Source of the DNA: Bacteroidales bacterium
GTDB lineage: Bacteria > Bacteroidota > Bacteroidia > Bacteroidales > Muribaculaceae
NCBI GenBank assembly: GCA_014800525.1
Contig: JAAVFV010000005.1
Span: 14,357 to 77,681 of the forward strand
Length of the DNA stretch: 63,325 nt
Direction: 5' to 3'
Shown piece after piece: positions 42,753 to 52,850 of the stretch. A model generated the notes under the pieces. The model did no database searches and had not been told where the DNA came from. It saw only the letters and a program-made list of their open reading frames with translations. Position 1 is the first letter of the stretch. Every line of letters begins with the position of its first letter. The position numbers were made by a program, and so were the translations under genes.

Positions 42753-44198
42753 ATGAGTAGATTCAATCCATTCAATAATAAGTCCGGTCTAAGGATTTTC
42801 TACATTATCAGCGATTTCATCACCGGATCGCTGGCATTCTTCATATTCGATATCATGCGTTTTATCGTGATCCATCAGGGAAATGATAGTTATACTCTTG
42901 AATCGTTTCTGCTTGAGCCGAAACTTATTCTGGAACAGATCTCCATCCCTTTGATGATGGTGGTGATATACGCTCTTTCGGGATATTATAACATTCCGTT
43001 CCCGCGCTCGCGACTACACGAAATGATGATAACGCTGGGCTCGGCCGGAGTAATAGCCCTTATTATCTTCCTCGGGCTTCTTATCAATGATCCTACTCCG
43101 CGTAAGACTGAGGAGTATGGATTATTGGTGATGCTTTTCCTGACTATTTTCATCCTCACTTATTTCGCCCGGCTCTTCATCACCACCCGAGCCCTCCATG
43201 AGGCAATCCGGCATCCACGCCCATATGTGAGCCTCATAGTGGGAGATTCGGAAAAGGGACGCGCTGTGGCGGCAATGCTCCTGAAGCAAAAAAAATTCTT
43301 CATTCCGAAAATTTTAGGATATGTTCCCCTATCAGGAGAAAAGATTAAGAATCACTCGGATGAGAAACAAACGGATGCTATCTTTCCTCGTGAAAACCTT
43401 CGTGAAACATGTATAAGGTATAATGTGGATCAAGTGGTGGTGGTTCCCGTTTCGAGGAATGATAAGGAAGTTATGAGTATAGTAGATGAGATCATAGATC
43501 TCAATATTCCCATAAAGATTGCCCCGGACGACTTTTCTTATGCTCTTGCAGGAATCCGGCTTAATGATGTGACCGGCATTCCGCTCATAGATCTCGCTTC
43601 CCCCCCTATAGGCCCCTTGCAGCAGAATCTTAAGCGGACATTTGATGTGTTTCTTTCCTCTTTGGCATTAATTTTCTTGTCTCCTCTTCTTATCGGCCTC
43701 GGAATCGCTATTAAATGCGGATCAAAAGGCCCGGTGTTATATCGCCAGGAAAGAATCGGCCGCAACCATAGGCCGTTTCATATAATAAAGTTCCGGTCGA
43801 TGTATGAGGATGCCGAAGCTTCCGGACCTCAGCTCTCATCTGATACCGATTCGAGGATTACCCCCATCGGACGTGTAATGAGAAAATACCGCCTTGATGA
43901 ACTTCCTCAGTTCTGGAATGTGATCAAGGGCGACATGTCAATTGTAGGGCCCCGTCCCGAGCGCGAATTTTATATACGTCAGATTGTGAAACACGTACCT
44001 TTGTACAGTCTGGTGTTTCAGATCCGTCCGGGAATCACATCATGGGCAATGGTGAAATATGGTTATGCCTCCACTCTTAGACAAATGTGTGCCCGCACAC
44101 CCTATGATCTCATATATATCAACAATATGTCGCTTCTGCTGGATATGAAGATTCTCGTCCACACGGTTCTTACCGTGATCCGCGGAGTGGGAAAATAA
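42753..44198 (+). CDS. Polyprenyl-phosphate sugar-1-phosphate transferase (exopolysaccharide initiation)
   Basis: 481 residues of the WcaJ/WbaP-like class. Four to five N-terminal membrane segments, a Rossmann-like middle part (YVSLIVGDSEKGRAVAAML), then a membrane re-entrant helix and the catalytic domain: KRTFDVFLSSLALIFLSPL, YRQERIGRNHRPFHIIKFRS, DELPQFWNVIKGDMSIVGPR. It loads the first sugar phosphate onto undecaprenyl phosphate to begin a capsule, exopolysaccharide or O-antigen unit. No other polysaccharide genes are nearby, so it is an isolated initiator whose pathway is encoded elsewhere. Confidence 0.92.
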   Translation: MSRFNPFNNKSGLRIFYIISDFITGSLAFFIFDIMRFIVIHQGNDSYTLESFLLEPKLILEQISIPLMMVVIYALSGYYNIPFPRSRLHEMMITLGSAGVIALIIFLGLLINDPTPRKTEEYGLLVMLFLTIFILTYFARLFITTRALHEAIRHPRPYVSLIVGDSEKGRAVAAMLLKQKKFFIPKILGYVPLSGEKIKNHSDEKQTDAIFPRENLRETCIRYNVDQVVVVPVSRNDKEVMSIVDEIIDLNIPIKIAPDDFSYALAGIRLNDVTGIPLIDLASPPIGPLQQNLKRTFDVFLSSLALIFLSPLLIGLGIAIKCGSKGPVLYRQERIGRNHRPFHIIKFRSMYEDAEASGPQLSSDTDSRITPIGRVMRKYRLDELPQFWNVIKGDMSIVGPRPEREFYIRQIVKHVPLYSLVFQIRPGITSWAMVKYGYASTLRQMCARTPYDLIYINNMSLLLDMKILVHTVLTVIRGVGK

Positions 44199-44253
44199 TT
44201 TTATAACAAATACAAACAATACGAATTTAAAGGCTTGGATAGGTTGCTTGCTC

Positions 44254-46053
44254 ATGGCTTATAAGGAAAGACATAATAAATTCACCGAACTTTGGCTGAG
44301 ACTCATCATATGGAGAGAACATCATATTAAGGAAAACCAATTTGTGATTTTTCTGGCCCTGGTGGTGGGGATAATCTGCGGATTTGCCGCTCAGTTGCTT
44401 AAATACCTGATTCATCTGATTGCCCACTTCCTGACATCGGGCCTGAATATCGCAACCGCTAACTGGGCCTACCTTGTTTATCCGGTGATCGGTATTCTTC
44501 TGGCCACTCTTTTCGTGCGCTATGTTGTGAAACAGAATATATCACATGGTGTGACTCAGGTGCTTTACGCTATCTCGCGTCATAAATCGCGCCTTAAGAA
44601 GCGAAATATGTACGCCTCCTTAGTAGCGTCTTCGATCACAATCGGATTCGGAGGATCAGTCGGAGCCGAGGGACCGATCGTATTCACCGGTGCAGCGATT
44701 GGATCGAATGTGGGCCAGGCGTTCCGGCTTTCTCCGAAGGTGCTCATGATTCTCGTAGGATGTGGGGCGGCCGCCGGTATCGCCGGTATTTTCCGCGCCC
44801 CTATCGCCGGAATGCTATTCACCTTAGAGGTGCTTATGATTGATCTTACGGGGCTTACGGTGATGCCTCTCCTTATTTCCTCCATTGCAGGCGCAACTGT
44901 GGCTTACGTATTGGAAGGATACAATTCAGAGTTTTATTTCTATCAGAGCGAGCCTTTCTTGACCGACCGCATCCCTTGGGTCATCATTCTCGGAATCGTA
45001 TGCGGGCTTGTATCTCTTTATTTCACAAAGATGATGTTCTGGATGGAATCCATGTTTGGAAAAATTAAGGAAAAATCGCTCAAGATTCTTGTTGGCGGCA
45101 TAATCCTTGCCGGACTCATCTTCCTCCTCCCCCCTCTATACGGAGAAGGATATGGCGCGATCAATTATCTTCTTGAGGGCGATATTGCCAACGTGGTGGA
45201 CGGTACGCTCTTTTATGTCGATCGCGAGAATATATGGTTTCTCACCCTCTTCATCGGAGCCGTGATGATGTTCAAGGTCTTTGCCACCTCAGCCACCAAT
45301 GGTGCCGGAGGAGTGGGCGGAACATTCGCTCCCTCTCTTTTCGTAGGAGCATTATGTGGTTTCCTATTTGCCTATATTCTTAATAACCTTGATCTCGGAG
45401 TGCAGTTATCACAAAAGAATTTTGCGCTTATCGGAATGGCCGGCGTGATGGCGGGGGTGATGCATGCCCCGCTGATGGCAATCTTCCTTACGGCTGAGAT
45501 GACCGGAGGGTATGAGCTTTTCCTCCCCCTGCTTATTGTGTCTCTTCTCGCTTATATGACCATTAAGATGTTCCTCCCTTATAGCATCTATACGATGCGT
45601 CTGGCAAAAGCGGGCGACCTTATCACTCATGAGAAAGATAAGGCTGTTCTGACGATGTTGAAGGTAGAGAATATGATCGAAACCGACTTCAGCGAGGTCC
45701 ATCCCGAAATGAATCTCAAGGAGATGGTCGATACAATCGCCAGATGCAATCGAAATCTTTTCCCCGTTACGGATTCCGAGGGATACCTGAAAGGCGTTGT
45801 GATATTGGATGAGATCCGAAATGTAATGTTCCGTTCAGATCTCTATAAAAAGATGCATGTCTCGAAATTCATGTCTACGGTTCCTGCCGTGATTGAGATT
45901 TCAGACCCGATGGATAAAGTGATGCAGACCTTCGACCGGACAAATGCCTGGAATCTTCCTGTAGTGGATAATGGAAAGTATGTCGGATTCGTTTCAAAGT
46001 CAAAGATTTTTACCTCCTATCGTAGAGTTTTACGTCATTTCACTGAGGATTAA
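44254..46053 (+). CDS. ClC-type chloride channel/antiporter with CBS domains
   Basis: 599 residues from the ATG at 44254; a TTG two codons upstream is in frame. The ClC core has the gate motif GSVGAEGPIVFTG (gating Glu kept, the usual Arg replaced by Ala) and GVGGTFAPSLFVGA. Two CBS domains follow (about residues 475-595: MIETDFSEVHPEMNLKEMVD, then VSKFMSTVPAVIEISDPMDK), which in relatives sense adenine nucleotides or ionic strength. The glutamate suggests proton coupling, but channel or antiporter cannot be told from sequence alone. Confidence 0.93.
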   Translation: MAYKERHNKFTELWLRLIIWREHHIKENQFVIFLALVVGIICGFAAQLLKYLIHLIAHFLTSGLNIATANWAYLVYPVIGILLATLFVRYVVKQNISHGVTQVLYAISRHKSRLKKRNMYASLVASSITIGFGGSVGAEGPIVFTGAAIGSNVGQAFRLSPKVLMILVGCGAAAGIAGIFRAPIAGMLFTLEVLMIDLTGLTVMPLLISSIAGATVAYVLEGYNSEFYFYQSEPFLTDRIPWVIILGIVCGLVSLYFTKMMFWMESMFGKIKEKSLKILVGGIILAGLIFLLPPLYGEGYGAINYLLEGDIANVVDGTLFYVDRENIWFLTLFIGAVMMFKVFATSATNGAGGVGGTFAPSLFVGALCGFLFAYILNNLDLGVQLSQKNFALIGMAGVMAGVMHAPLMAIFLTAEMTGGYELFLPLLIVSLLAYMTIKMFLPYSIYTMRLAKAGDLITHEKDKAVLTMLKVENMIETDFSEVHPEMNLKEMVDTIARCNRNLFPVTDSEGYLKGVVILDEIRNVMFRSDLYKKMHVSKFMSTVPAVIEISDPMDKVMQTFDRTNAWNLPVVDNGKYVGFVSKSKIFTSYRRVLRHFTED

Positions 46054-46115
46054 TCTCTAATAAAATCTGATCAGTCGAAAGATTGATCTCTTAAAATTAA
46101 GAATCAACTTACAAG

Positions 46116-47060
46116 ATGGAACACAAGAAACCTAAGATAGTATTTTTCGGAACCCCTGAATTTGCCGTAGCCAGTCTTAAAGCATTGGTCGACGGTGGTT
46201 ACGATGTGGCAGCAGTGGTCACCACTCCTGATAAAATCGGAGGTCGCGGAAATCATATCATTGAAAGCGATGTTAAGAAATTTGCAGTTGAGAGGGGCCT
46301 TCCACTTCTACAACCCGAAAAACTTAAGAATCCTGAGTTTGTCGAGGCTCTTAGGGCAATCAATGCCGACCTCTTCATTGTGATTGCATTCAGGATGCTT
46401 CCGGAAGTGGTGTGGAGTATGCCCCCTATGGGGACATTCAATCTCCACGGCTCGCTACTTCCTAAATATCGTGGTGCGGCGCCCATAAACCGTGCGATTA
46501 TGAATGGTGAATCCAAGACCGGAATCACTACATTCTTCCTTAAGCACGAGATCGACACCGGAGATATGATCGAACAGAGGAGAATCGATATCACTGATGA
46601 GGATAATGCCGGAACCATTCATGATCGCCTGATGGAAATCGGAGCGGAATGTGTGCTCCACACTGTAAAGTCAATTGAAGATGGATCCCTGAAAACGGAA
46701 CCCCAACCGGATGGAGACTTTATTCCTGCCCCCAAAATCTTCAAGGAAGATTGCCGCATCGCCTGGACGAGAAGTGCCCGGGAGATATTCAATCATATCC
46801 GAGGTCTGTCTCCATATCCCGGAGCTTGGACTCCCATGCGTCTTGCTAATGGCAAGCCTATGGATGTAAAGGTATTCAGCAGTGTTGTGTCTTCCCGGGC
46901 GCTCAATGAGCAACCCGGTAAGGTTATCGTTGAAGAAGGTCGAATGTTCGTGTCCACGGGTAATGGATCAATTGAGCTTCTTACAATCCAGCCGGCCGGG
47001 AAAAAGCGCATGAAGGTTTCGGAATTTCTGAAAGGTTACACTCCGGACACAGTAGGATGA
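46116..47060 (+). CDS. fmt: Methionyl-tRNA formyltransferase
   Basis: 314 residues. Formylates the initiator Met-tRNA using 10-formyl-THF. N-terminal part with VFFGTPEFAVASLKALVDGG, the signature NLHGSLLPKYRGAAPINRAI (catalytic Asn/His) and HEIDTGDMI, and the C-terminal OB-fold. The usual partner def (peptide deformylase) is not adjacent. The stop overlaps the start of menD (ATGA), so fmt and the men genes are one transcript. Confidence 0.96.
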   Translation: MEHKKPKIVFFGTPEFAVASLKALVDGGYDVAAVVTTPDKIGGRGNHIIESDVKKFAVERGLPLLQPEKLKNPEFVEALRAINADLFIVIAFRMLPEVVWSMPPMGTFNLHGSLLPKYRGAAPINRAIMNGESKTGITTFFLKHEIDTGDMIEQRRIDITDEDNAGTIHDRLMEIGAECVLHTVKSIEDGSLKTEPQPDGDFIPAPKIFKEDCRIAWTRSAREIFNHIRGLSPYPGAWTPMRLANGKPMDVKVFSSVVSSRALNEQPGKVIVEEGRMFVSTGNGSIELLTIQPAGKKRMKVSEFLKGYTPDTVG

Positions 47061-48793
47061 TGAGAAGAGATACATCCAATTCGTTCTGCCGTATCCTGCT
47101 CGATGTCTTTGAGGCACACGGTGTGAGAGAAGCTGTGGCTTCTCCCGGAAGTCGTAATACTCCCCTTCTTATTTCTCTTGCATCCCGCGAGGGAATAAAT
47201 ACCCTTATGGTGGCTGATGAGCGCAACGCCGCCTTTGTGGCATTGGGAATGGCAATGGTGAATCGACGACCGGTGATTCTCACATGTACCTCCGGAACTG
47301 CCCTATATAATTATGCGCCTGCAATTGCCGAAGCATTCTATCAGCACATCCCCCTGATAGTCATTACGGCAGATCGTCCCTTCCAATGGATAGATCAGTA
47401 TGATTCTCAGACTCTTCATCAACCCGGGGCTTTGGATAAAATCGTAAAGAAGAGTTTCGATATTCCTGTGATGAAGGAGGGCGACATAGAGGTGGAATGG
47501 TATGTCAACCGCATAGCGAATGAGGCTTATAATAGGGCGATGGATGGAATATGTGGGCCGGTCCACATTAACATTCAGCTTGCCCCGCCGCTTGAAGAAA
47601 CCTGCGATATAGAACCGTCCGTACCACGTATTATCCGAACCCTGTCTCCCGAACCACGCTTCTCCCCTCGCATGCTCAGCGAAATCACAGAACGTATGGC
47701 GGGACGCCGAATCCTGGTTGTGGCCGGATATATGCCTCCTAATGCAGGGTTAAATAAAAGCTTGATTCTTTTCTCCCGGATTCCGGGAGTGAGTATGGCC
47801 ACCGAGACCCTTTCTAATCTTCATCTTCCCGATAATTTATGCGCTATTGATACACTTCTAAGCACCCTCACTCCGGAAGAGAAGCTTGGATTGCGCCCTG
47901 ATCTTGTGATTCAGATCGGTGGTGCTCCGGTTTCGAGAATGCTGAAGGATTTCTGCCGTTCAATTCCTGATCTCGAGGTATGGACTCTTGGAGACACGGA
48001 ATTAGGAGCAGATTGTATGCAGGGTCTGACCACTCATATTCAGATTCCTCCGACAGTTTTCTTCTCAGCAATGGGAGCACGCCTTAAACATTTCTATCGT
48101 AAGGAATCACCCTCACCTGAAGTGGAAGGATATTCTAAACTATGGACAGAACTGCGCTATAAATCTTCGGATGCAAAATCACGGTTTGTTGATATGCAGA
48201 ACTGGTCGGAGCTCACGGCTTTCCGCCACATACTTAACCAATTGCCGGATAAATACAATCTCTTCCTCTCAAATGGAACCGCTGTCCGTTATGCACAGCT
48301 TTTTACGGAGAGGCTTCCGCACGCAAGTTTCTCCAATCGTGGTGTCTCAGGAATTGAAGGCACCACAGCCACAGCTGTCGGTGCGTCGATGGCCTATTCC
48401 GGCCCTACCCTTCTCATAAGCGGAGATATGTCGTTTGCATACGCCCCTGAAGCGCTGGGGATCATGAATATTCCTGAAAGTTTTCGGATAATTGTGATTA
48501 ATAATAAGGGGGGAGGAATATTCCGTTTTATCAAATCCACCCGCAATCTCGATTGTGTGGAATCTCATTTCTGTGCAGATCCCCATGCTCCGGTCAGAGC
48601 TATAGCAGAATCTCACGGATTCAGATATTTCCATGTTTCTTCTCAAAATGAGCTGGAATCAACATTGCCCATATTCTTCTCCAATGGCCCGAAGGCTTTA
48701 ATGGAAATCGTGGTTCCGGAACACTCATCCGCGCAGGTTTTAATCGAATATATGCGCGCCGGACGTAGACAAGAGTCCTCAACCGATCAATAA
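47057..48793 (+). CDS. menD: SEPHCHC synthase MenD (menaquinone synthesis)
   Basis: 578 residues. Thiamine-diphosphate enzyme adding a 2-oxoglutarate-derived succinyl group to isochorismate. SPGSRNTPLLISLA near the N-terminus, the ADERNAAFVALGMA glutamate region and the C-terminal thiamine site GDMSFAYAPEALGI with NNKGGGIFRF. Two adjacent ATGs (47057, 47060) are possible starts. No isochorismate synthase (menF) gene precedes it, so that step is encoded elsewhere. Confidence 0.96.
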   Translation: MMRRDTSNSFCRILLDVFEAHGVREAVASPGSRNTPLLISLASREGINTLMVADERNAAFVALGMAMVNRRPVILTCTSGTALYNYAPAIAEAFYQHIPLIVITADRPFQWIDQYDSQTLHQPGALDKIVKKSFDIPVMKEGDIEVEWYVNRIANEAYNRAMDGICGPVHINIQLAPPLEETCDIEPSVPRIIRTLSPEPRFSPRMLSEITERMAGRRILVVAGYMPPNAGLNKSLILFSRIPGVSMATETLSNLHLPDNLCAIDTLLSTLTPEEKLGLRPDLVIQIGGAPVSRMLKDFCRSIPDLEVWTLGDTELGADCMQGLTTHIQIPPTVFFSAMGARLKHFYRKESPSPEVEGYSKLWTELRYKSSDAKSRFVDMQNWSELTAFRHILNQLPDKYNLFLSNGTAVRYAQLFTERLPHASFSNRGVSGIEGTTATAVGASMAYSGPTLLISGDMSFAYAPEALGIMNIPESFRIIVINNKGGGIFRFIKSTRNLDCVESHFCADPHAPVRAIAESHGFRYFHVSSQNELESTLPIFFSNGPKALMEIVVPEHSSAQVLIEYMRAGRRQESSTDQ

Positions 48794-48821
48794 GTAATAA
48801 CTAAAAATATAATTCTATCTC

Positions 48822-49637
48822 ATGTATAATTGGACACCTATTAAGACCTATACCGATATCCTCTTCGAGCAATGCGGGAAGGTAGCGAAAATCACCATCA
48901 ATCGTCCCAAAGTGTATAATGCATTCCGTCCTCTCACCAATCAGGAGATGCTTGATGCTATGGCAATCTGTCGCGAGCGAAGCGATATCGGCGTAATTCT
49001 GCTCACCGGCGCCGGTGATAAGGCATTCTGTAGCGGCGGCGACCAGAATGTTAAGGGTGTCGGTGGATATGTCGGAGAGGATGGTGTTCCGCGTCTTAAT
49101 GTCTTGGAGCTTCACCATGCCATCCGTTCAATTCCGAAGCCTGTAATCGCTGTGGTGAATGGGTATTCAATCGGTGGTGGCAATGTGCTCCAGGTGGTAT
49201 GCGATCTATCGATTGCTTCTGAAAATGCCCGGTTTGGTCAGACAGGGCCGAAAGTTGGAAGCTTTGATGCCGGCTTCGGTTCGAGCTATCTGGCCCGCTG
49301 TGTAGGGCAGAAGAAGGCTCGTGAGATTTGGTTCCTCTGCAAACAATATACTGCTCAGGAGGCTCTTGAGATGGGAATGGTAAATACTGTGGTGCCGTTT
49401 GATAAGCTTGAAGAAACAGCCATGGAATGGGCCGACTTGATTCTCCAGCGTTCTCCGATGGCTATCCGCATGATCAAACGAGGTTTGAATGCAGAGCTTG
49501 ACGGTCAACATGGTCTGATGGAATTCGCCGGAGATGCCACTCTGATGTATTATCTTATGGCAGAAGCTCAAGAAGGGAAAAATGCCTTCCTCGAGAAAAG
49601 AAAACCGGATTTCGATCAGTTCCCCAAGTTCCCCTGA
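48822..49637 (+). CDS. menB: 1,4-dihydroxy-2-naphthoyl-CoA synthase
   Basis: 271-residue crotonase-fold enzyme that closes the naphthoate ring from succinylbenzoyl-CoA. Markers: [27 protein letters not shown] and the MenB-specific [18 protein letters not shown]. Third gene of the fmt-menDBCE unit, 28 bases after menD. Confidence 0.97.
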   Translation: MYNWTPIKTYTDILFEQCGKVAKITINRPKVYNAFRPLTNQEMLDAMAICRERSDIGVILLTGAGDKAFCSGGDQNVKGVGGYVGEDGVPRLNVLELHHAIRSIPKPVIAVVNGYSIGGGNVLQVVCDLSIASENARFGQTGPKVGSFDAGFGSSYLARCVGQKKAREIWFLCKQYTAQEALEMGMVNTVVPFDKLEETAMEWADLILQRSPMAIRMIKRGLNAELDGQHGLMEFAGDATLMYYLMAEAQEGKNAFLEKRKPDFDQFPKFP

Positions 49638-49690
49638 TCCGAATATCTATTATCATGGTTCTGTACATTACTGCATAAAATTGTCTATAA

Positions 49691-50749
49691 ATGCGTTTGC
49701 AATTCGCTCCCTATATATTGGAATTTAAAGAACCCGCCGGAACGTCCCGGGGGGTTCTTACCCGGAAGCTCACGGCTTTTCTTAAGGTGTTTGACGAAAA
49801 TAATCCTGATGTATACGGTATAGGGGAAGCTGCTATATTTGAGGGATTGTCTCCGGAGGCGGATGAGAGATATTTCTATAAGGTGGTGGAATTATCCACT
49901 AATCTGCGGCTCGGACTCCCCACTGATTTAAGTCATTTCCCATCCCTTCAGTTCGGTTTTGAGCAGGCTCTGATTGATTTCACTTCCGGAGGGAAAGGTA
50001 TCTATTTCCCATCGGACTTCACCTTAGGAAAGTCGTCGATTCAGATTAATGGCCTGATCTGGATGGGAAATTTCGAGGAAATGCGCCGACGTCTTGATTC
50101 TAAACTCGAACAAGGATATCAGTGCATCAAAATAAAAATCGGAGCCATCGACTGGCAGCAGGAACTATCTCTGCTTGAACTGATACGTAAACGTTATACT
50201 CCCGATCAGGTCGAGATTCGTGTGGATGCCAACGGAGCCTTCTCTACAAATGATGCATTAAAGCGTCTTGAAGAGCTGGCCCGATATAGCATTCATTCCA
50301 TCGAACAGCCTATCCGTCAGGGCCAACCGGATGAGATGGCAACACTTTGTCGACTCTCTCCGGTTCCAATTGCTTTAGATGAGGAATTGATCGGTAAATT
50401 CACTACCGAAGCAAAGATTGCTATGCTTGAGGAAATCCGCCCGCAATATATTGTGATCAAACCATCCTTGACAGGAGGCTTCTCCGGAGCTTCGGAATGG
50501 ATCACTCTTGCACAGCAAAGAGAGATAGGATGGTGGATCACATCGGCACTCGAGTCGAATGTCGGTCTTACAGCCCTCTCGCAATGGGTCGCGGCCTTGC
50601 CCACAACCATGGCCCAGGGTCTTGGAACAGGAGCCTTATTCACTAATAATATTCCTTCAGCCCTTTATATCGAGGGGCAGAATCTGCGGTACAACCCTTC
50701 CCTATCGCTTTCTCGAGAAGCAATCGCAAATCTCGACTGGAGAGATTGA
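49691..50749 (+). CDS. menC: o-succinylbenzoate synthase
   Basis: 352-residue enolase-superfamily dehydratase. The second-half barrel carries the KIKIG lysine pair (CIKIKIGAIDW) and the metal ligands in RVDANGAF, SIEQPI and LDEELIG. Bacteroidetes MenC proteins are of this length. The last residues and the stop codon fall in a 15-base tandem repeat (50741-50770), so the end of the protein has been touched by slippage or duplication. Confidence 0.93.
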   Translation: MRLQFAPYILEFKEPAGTSRGVLTRKLTAFLKVFDENNPDVYGIGEAAIFEGLSPEADERYFYKVVELSTNLRLGLPTDLSHFPSLQFGFEQALIDFTSGGKGIYFPSDFTLGKSSIQINGLIWMGNFEEMRRRLDSKLEQGYQCIKIKIGAIDWQQELSLLELIRKRYTPDQVEIRVDANGAFSTNDALKRLEELARYSIHSIEQPIRQGQPDEMATLCRLSPVPIALDEELIGKFTTEAKIAMLEEIRPQYIVIKPSLTGGFSGASEWITLAQQREIGWWITSALESNVGLTALSQWVAALPTTMAQGLGTGALFTNNIPSALYIEGQNLRYNPSLSLSREAIANLDWRD

Positions 50750-50770
50750 GAGATTAGAGATTGAGAGATT
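50741..50770. repeat. 15-bp direct duplication across menC stop
   Basis: AGAGATTGAGAGATT occurs twice in perfect tandem. The first unit contains the menC stop codon (TGA 50747-50749), and the second extends the gap before menE, whose ATG is at 50789. Confidence 0.85.
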
Positions 50771-50788
50771 AAGGAATAATAAGATACT

Positions 50789-51769
50789 ATGATCCGATCT
50801 TATGAAGAATTAATGGAAGAATGGGAAAACCCGATGGAATGGCTTGAATGCCATACATCGGGTTCGACCGGTGAGCCTAAAATGATACATCTTCCAAAAA
50901 AGGAGATGATCGCCAGTGCGCTCCGGAGTATTCATTATTTCGGACTTTCTGCTGATTCATTGCTATATTCCTGTATATCCCCTGAGTTTATCGGAGGGAA
51001 AATGGTATGGATAAGAGCTAATGTTCTCGGGTGCCGATTCGGATATGAAACACCGACGAACACTCCACTTAAGGATTACCACGGCGGTGCGATTGATCTG
51101 ATATCAGTAGTGCCAAGCCAGCTTATCTATATCCTTGCCAATCCTTCAATCCAGCCATTTCTTCGAAAAATCCTGGTTGGGGGTGCCCCCATCAATGAAA
51201 TGCTACGAAAAAAAATCGTGGAATCGGGATTGGAAGTGTATGAATCATATGGTATGACCGAGACTGCCTCCCATATCGCATTGCGGCGGATCACTATTCC
51301 TCAAGAACCATTCAAAGTTTTACCGGGAATCAAGGTATTCGGTTCAGATGGACGCATGGAAATAGAAATCGAGGGATGGCAACGCATCGTTACAAATGAT
51401 CTTGTCAGATTCGTATCACAGACTTCATTCTATATCGATGGTCGCGCGGATAATATAATCATATCAGGAGGAAGGAAAATCATCCCGGAAAAGATAGAGG
51501 AGGCTCTATTTCCCCATATTCCGGGGCAGTTCTGCATTACTTCATTACCCGATGATAAATGGGGAGAAAGAGTGGTGCTTGCAATGGCTGATACCCGGGA
51601 AAATCATGAAGATGACTTCTACCTTGGGATCTGTCGCGATCATTTAGAGGGATATGAAGTGCCTAAGCAAGTGATATATCTCAAAGAATTGCCGCTCACT
51701 TCAGGTGGGAAGATAAGCCGTAAAAAACTAAAGGAACAGGCTGCGGAGAGGAGTTTAGAGAATTGTTGA
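50789..51769 (+). CDS. menE: o-succinylbenzoate-CoA ligase, compact form
   Basis: 326 residues, shorter than the ~450-500 of typical acyl-CoA ligases. The adenylation core is kept: P-loop HTSGSTGEPKMIHLPK, YESYGMTETASHIALR, and the C-terminal lysine region LPLTSGGKISRKKLKE. The missing part corresponds mostly to the N-terminal subdomain; Bacteroidetes MenE proteins are generally short, so the gene looks intact. Last gene of the men cluster. Confidence 0.92.
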   Translation: MIRSYEELMEEWENPMEWLECHTSGSTGEPKMIHLPKKEMIASALRSIHYFGLSADSLLYSCISPEFIGGKMVWIRANVLGCRFGYETPTNTPLKDYHGGAIDLISVVPSQLIYILANPSIQPFLRKILVGGAPINEMLRKKIVESGLEVYESYGMTETASHIALRRITIPQEPFKVLPGIKVFGSDGRMEIEIEGWQRIVTNDLVRFVSQTSFYIDGRADNIIISGGRKIIPEKIEEALFPHIPGQFCITSLPDDKWGERVVLAMADTRENHEDDFYLGICRDHLEGYEVPKQVIYLKELPLTSGGKISRKKLKEQAAERSLENC

Positions 51770-51869
51770 GATATCTTTCATATGTCGCACTATAGTAGAA
51801 TCAGGTAAATTCAACTGCCCTTTTAATAAAATATCTTACAATCAATTTTTATGTTATAAAAAATTGTTG

Positions 51870-51877
51870 TAAATTTG
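51870..51877 (+). promoter_or_regulatory. Candidate promoter for Crp/Fnr regulator gene
   Basis: TAAATTTG matches TAnnTTTG, about 140 bases before the ATG at 52015. The long leader contains no recognised element. Confidence 0.4.
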
Positions 51878-52014
51878 TGTTGTTTAACATTAATATCATA
51901 CTCTACCCCTCCAGAATCTTCGGGAAATATGCCCCTACCCTATCTCGGGTATTTCTCGTGGAAGAAGGGCGAGATACCAGGCAATGATGCCGATGGTTTC
52001 GGAAAACGATACAA

Positions 52015-52716
52015 ATGATAATCAAGAGCACATTAGAGCGCATTATAAGCGAAGACCTAACCGATCTCTGGAAAGCCCTCAAGCCGGAAGAAAAGAGAAT
52101 TGTGACTGATAATTTCAAGTATGAGAATTATCGGAAGAATCAGCTCATTTACGCCGAAAACGAATCTCCTGAAAATCTTTTCTGCCTTCTCGAAGGAAAG
52201 GTTAAGATGTTTAAGAGTGGTGTCGGCGACCGAGTACAGATTCTTCGACTGTATCGTCCTGTGCAGTATTTCGGATACAGAGCATATTTCGCGAATGAGC
52301 ATTATGTCTCATCAGTGGCGGCAATCGAGCCCTCCGTCTTAGGAGTTATTCCCATGAAAATTGTCGAACAACTTATTCGGCAGAATAATGATCTCGCAAT
52401 GTTCTTTATCCATGAGCTATCCAGAAATCTCGGAGGTGCGGATACTAAGATTATCAATCTTACTCAGAAGCATATACGTGGTCGTCTCGCCGAATCCCTC
52501 CTCCTTTTGGCAGATAATTATGGCTATGAGGATGATGATATGACTCTTAAGATCTATATGAGCCGTGAAGACTTGGCAAATCTTTCTAATATGACCACAT
52601 CAAATGCAATCCGAACGCTGACCTCGTTTGTCAACGATAAGATTCTCCTTGTGGATGGGCGTAAAATTAAGATCATTGATGAGCCGGCTCTCCGCAAGAT
52701 TTCGAAATTCGGCTAA
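52015..52716 (+). CDS. Crp/Fnr family transcriptional regulator
   Basis: 233 residues. N-terminal cyclic-nucleotide-binding-type beta-roll (about 35-125, with NLFCLLEGKVKMFKSG), a dimerisation helix and a C-terminal winged helix (MSREDLANLSNMTTSNAIRT). It lacks the N-terminal cysteine cluster of FNR, so an iron-sulfur oxygen sensor is unlikely. The effector is unknown. It is a single gene between the men cluster and the lipid A operon, ended by a strong bidirectional terminator. Confidence 0.93.
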   Translation: MIIKSTLERIISEDLTDLWKALKPEEKRIVTDNFKYENYRKNQLIYAENESPENLFCLLEGKVKMFKSGVGDRVQILRLYRPVQYFGYRAYFANEHYVSSVAAIEPSVLGVIPMKIVEQLIRQNNDLAMFFIHELSRNLGGADTKIINLTQKHIRGRLAESLLLLADNYGYEDDDMTLKIYMSREDLANLSNMTTSNAIRTLTSFVNDKILLVDGRKIKIIDEPALRKISKFG

Positions 52717-52788
52717 TCATTCTGTGGTGTATAATTTCTACATCTGCCTTCAACAATCTCTTATGGTGTGCTATAAGCGTTATCTAAT

Positions 52789-52828
52789 AAAAAAATCATC
52801 TGAATAAATTATTCAGATGATTTTTTTT
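52789..52828. terminator. Strong bidirectional terminator
   Basis: A-run, 10-bp stem TCATCTGAAT with ATTCAGATGA, 5-nt loop and T-run of eight. Serves the Crp/Fnr gene on the plus strand and the lipid A operon on the minus strand. Confidence 0.9.
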
Positions 52829-52850
52829 GGTATCGTTAATTGAGTTATTA

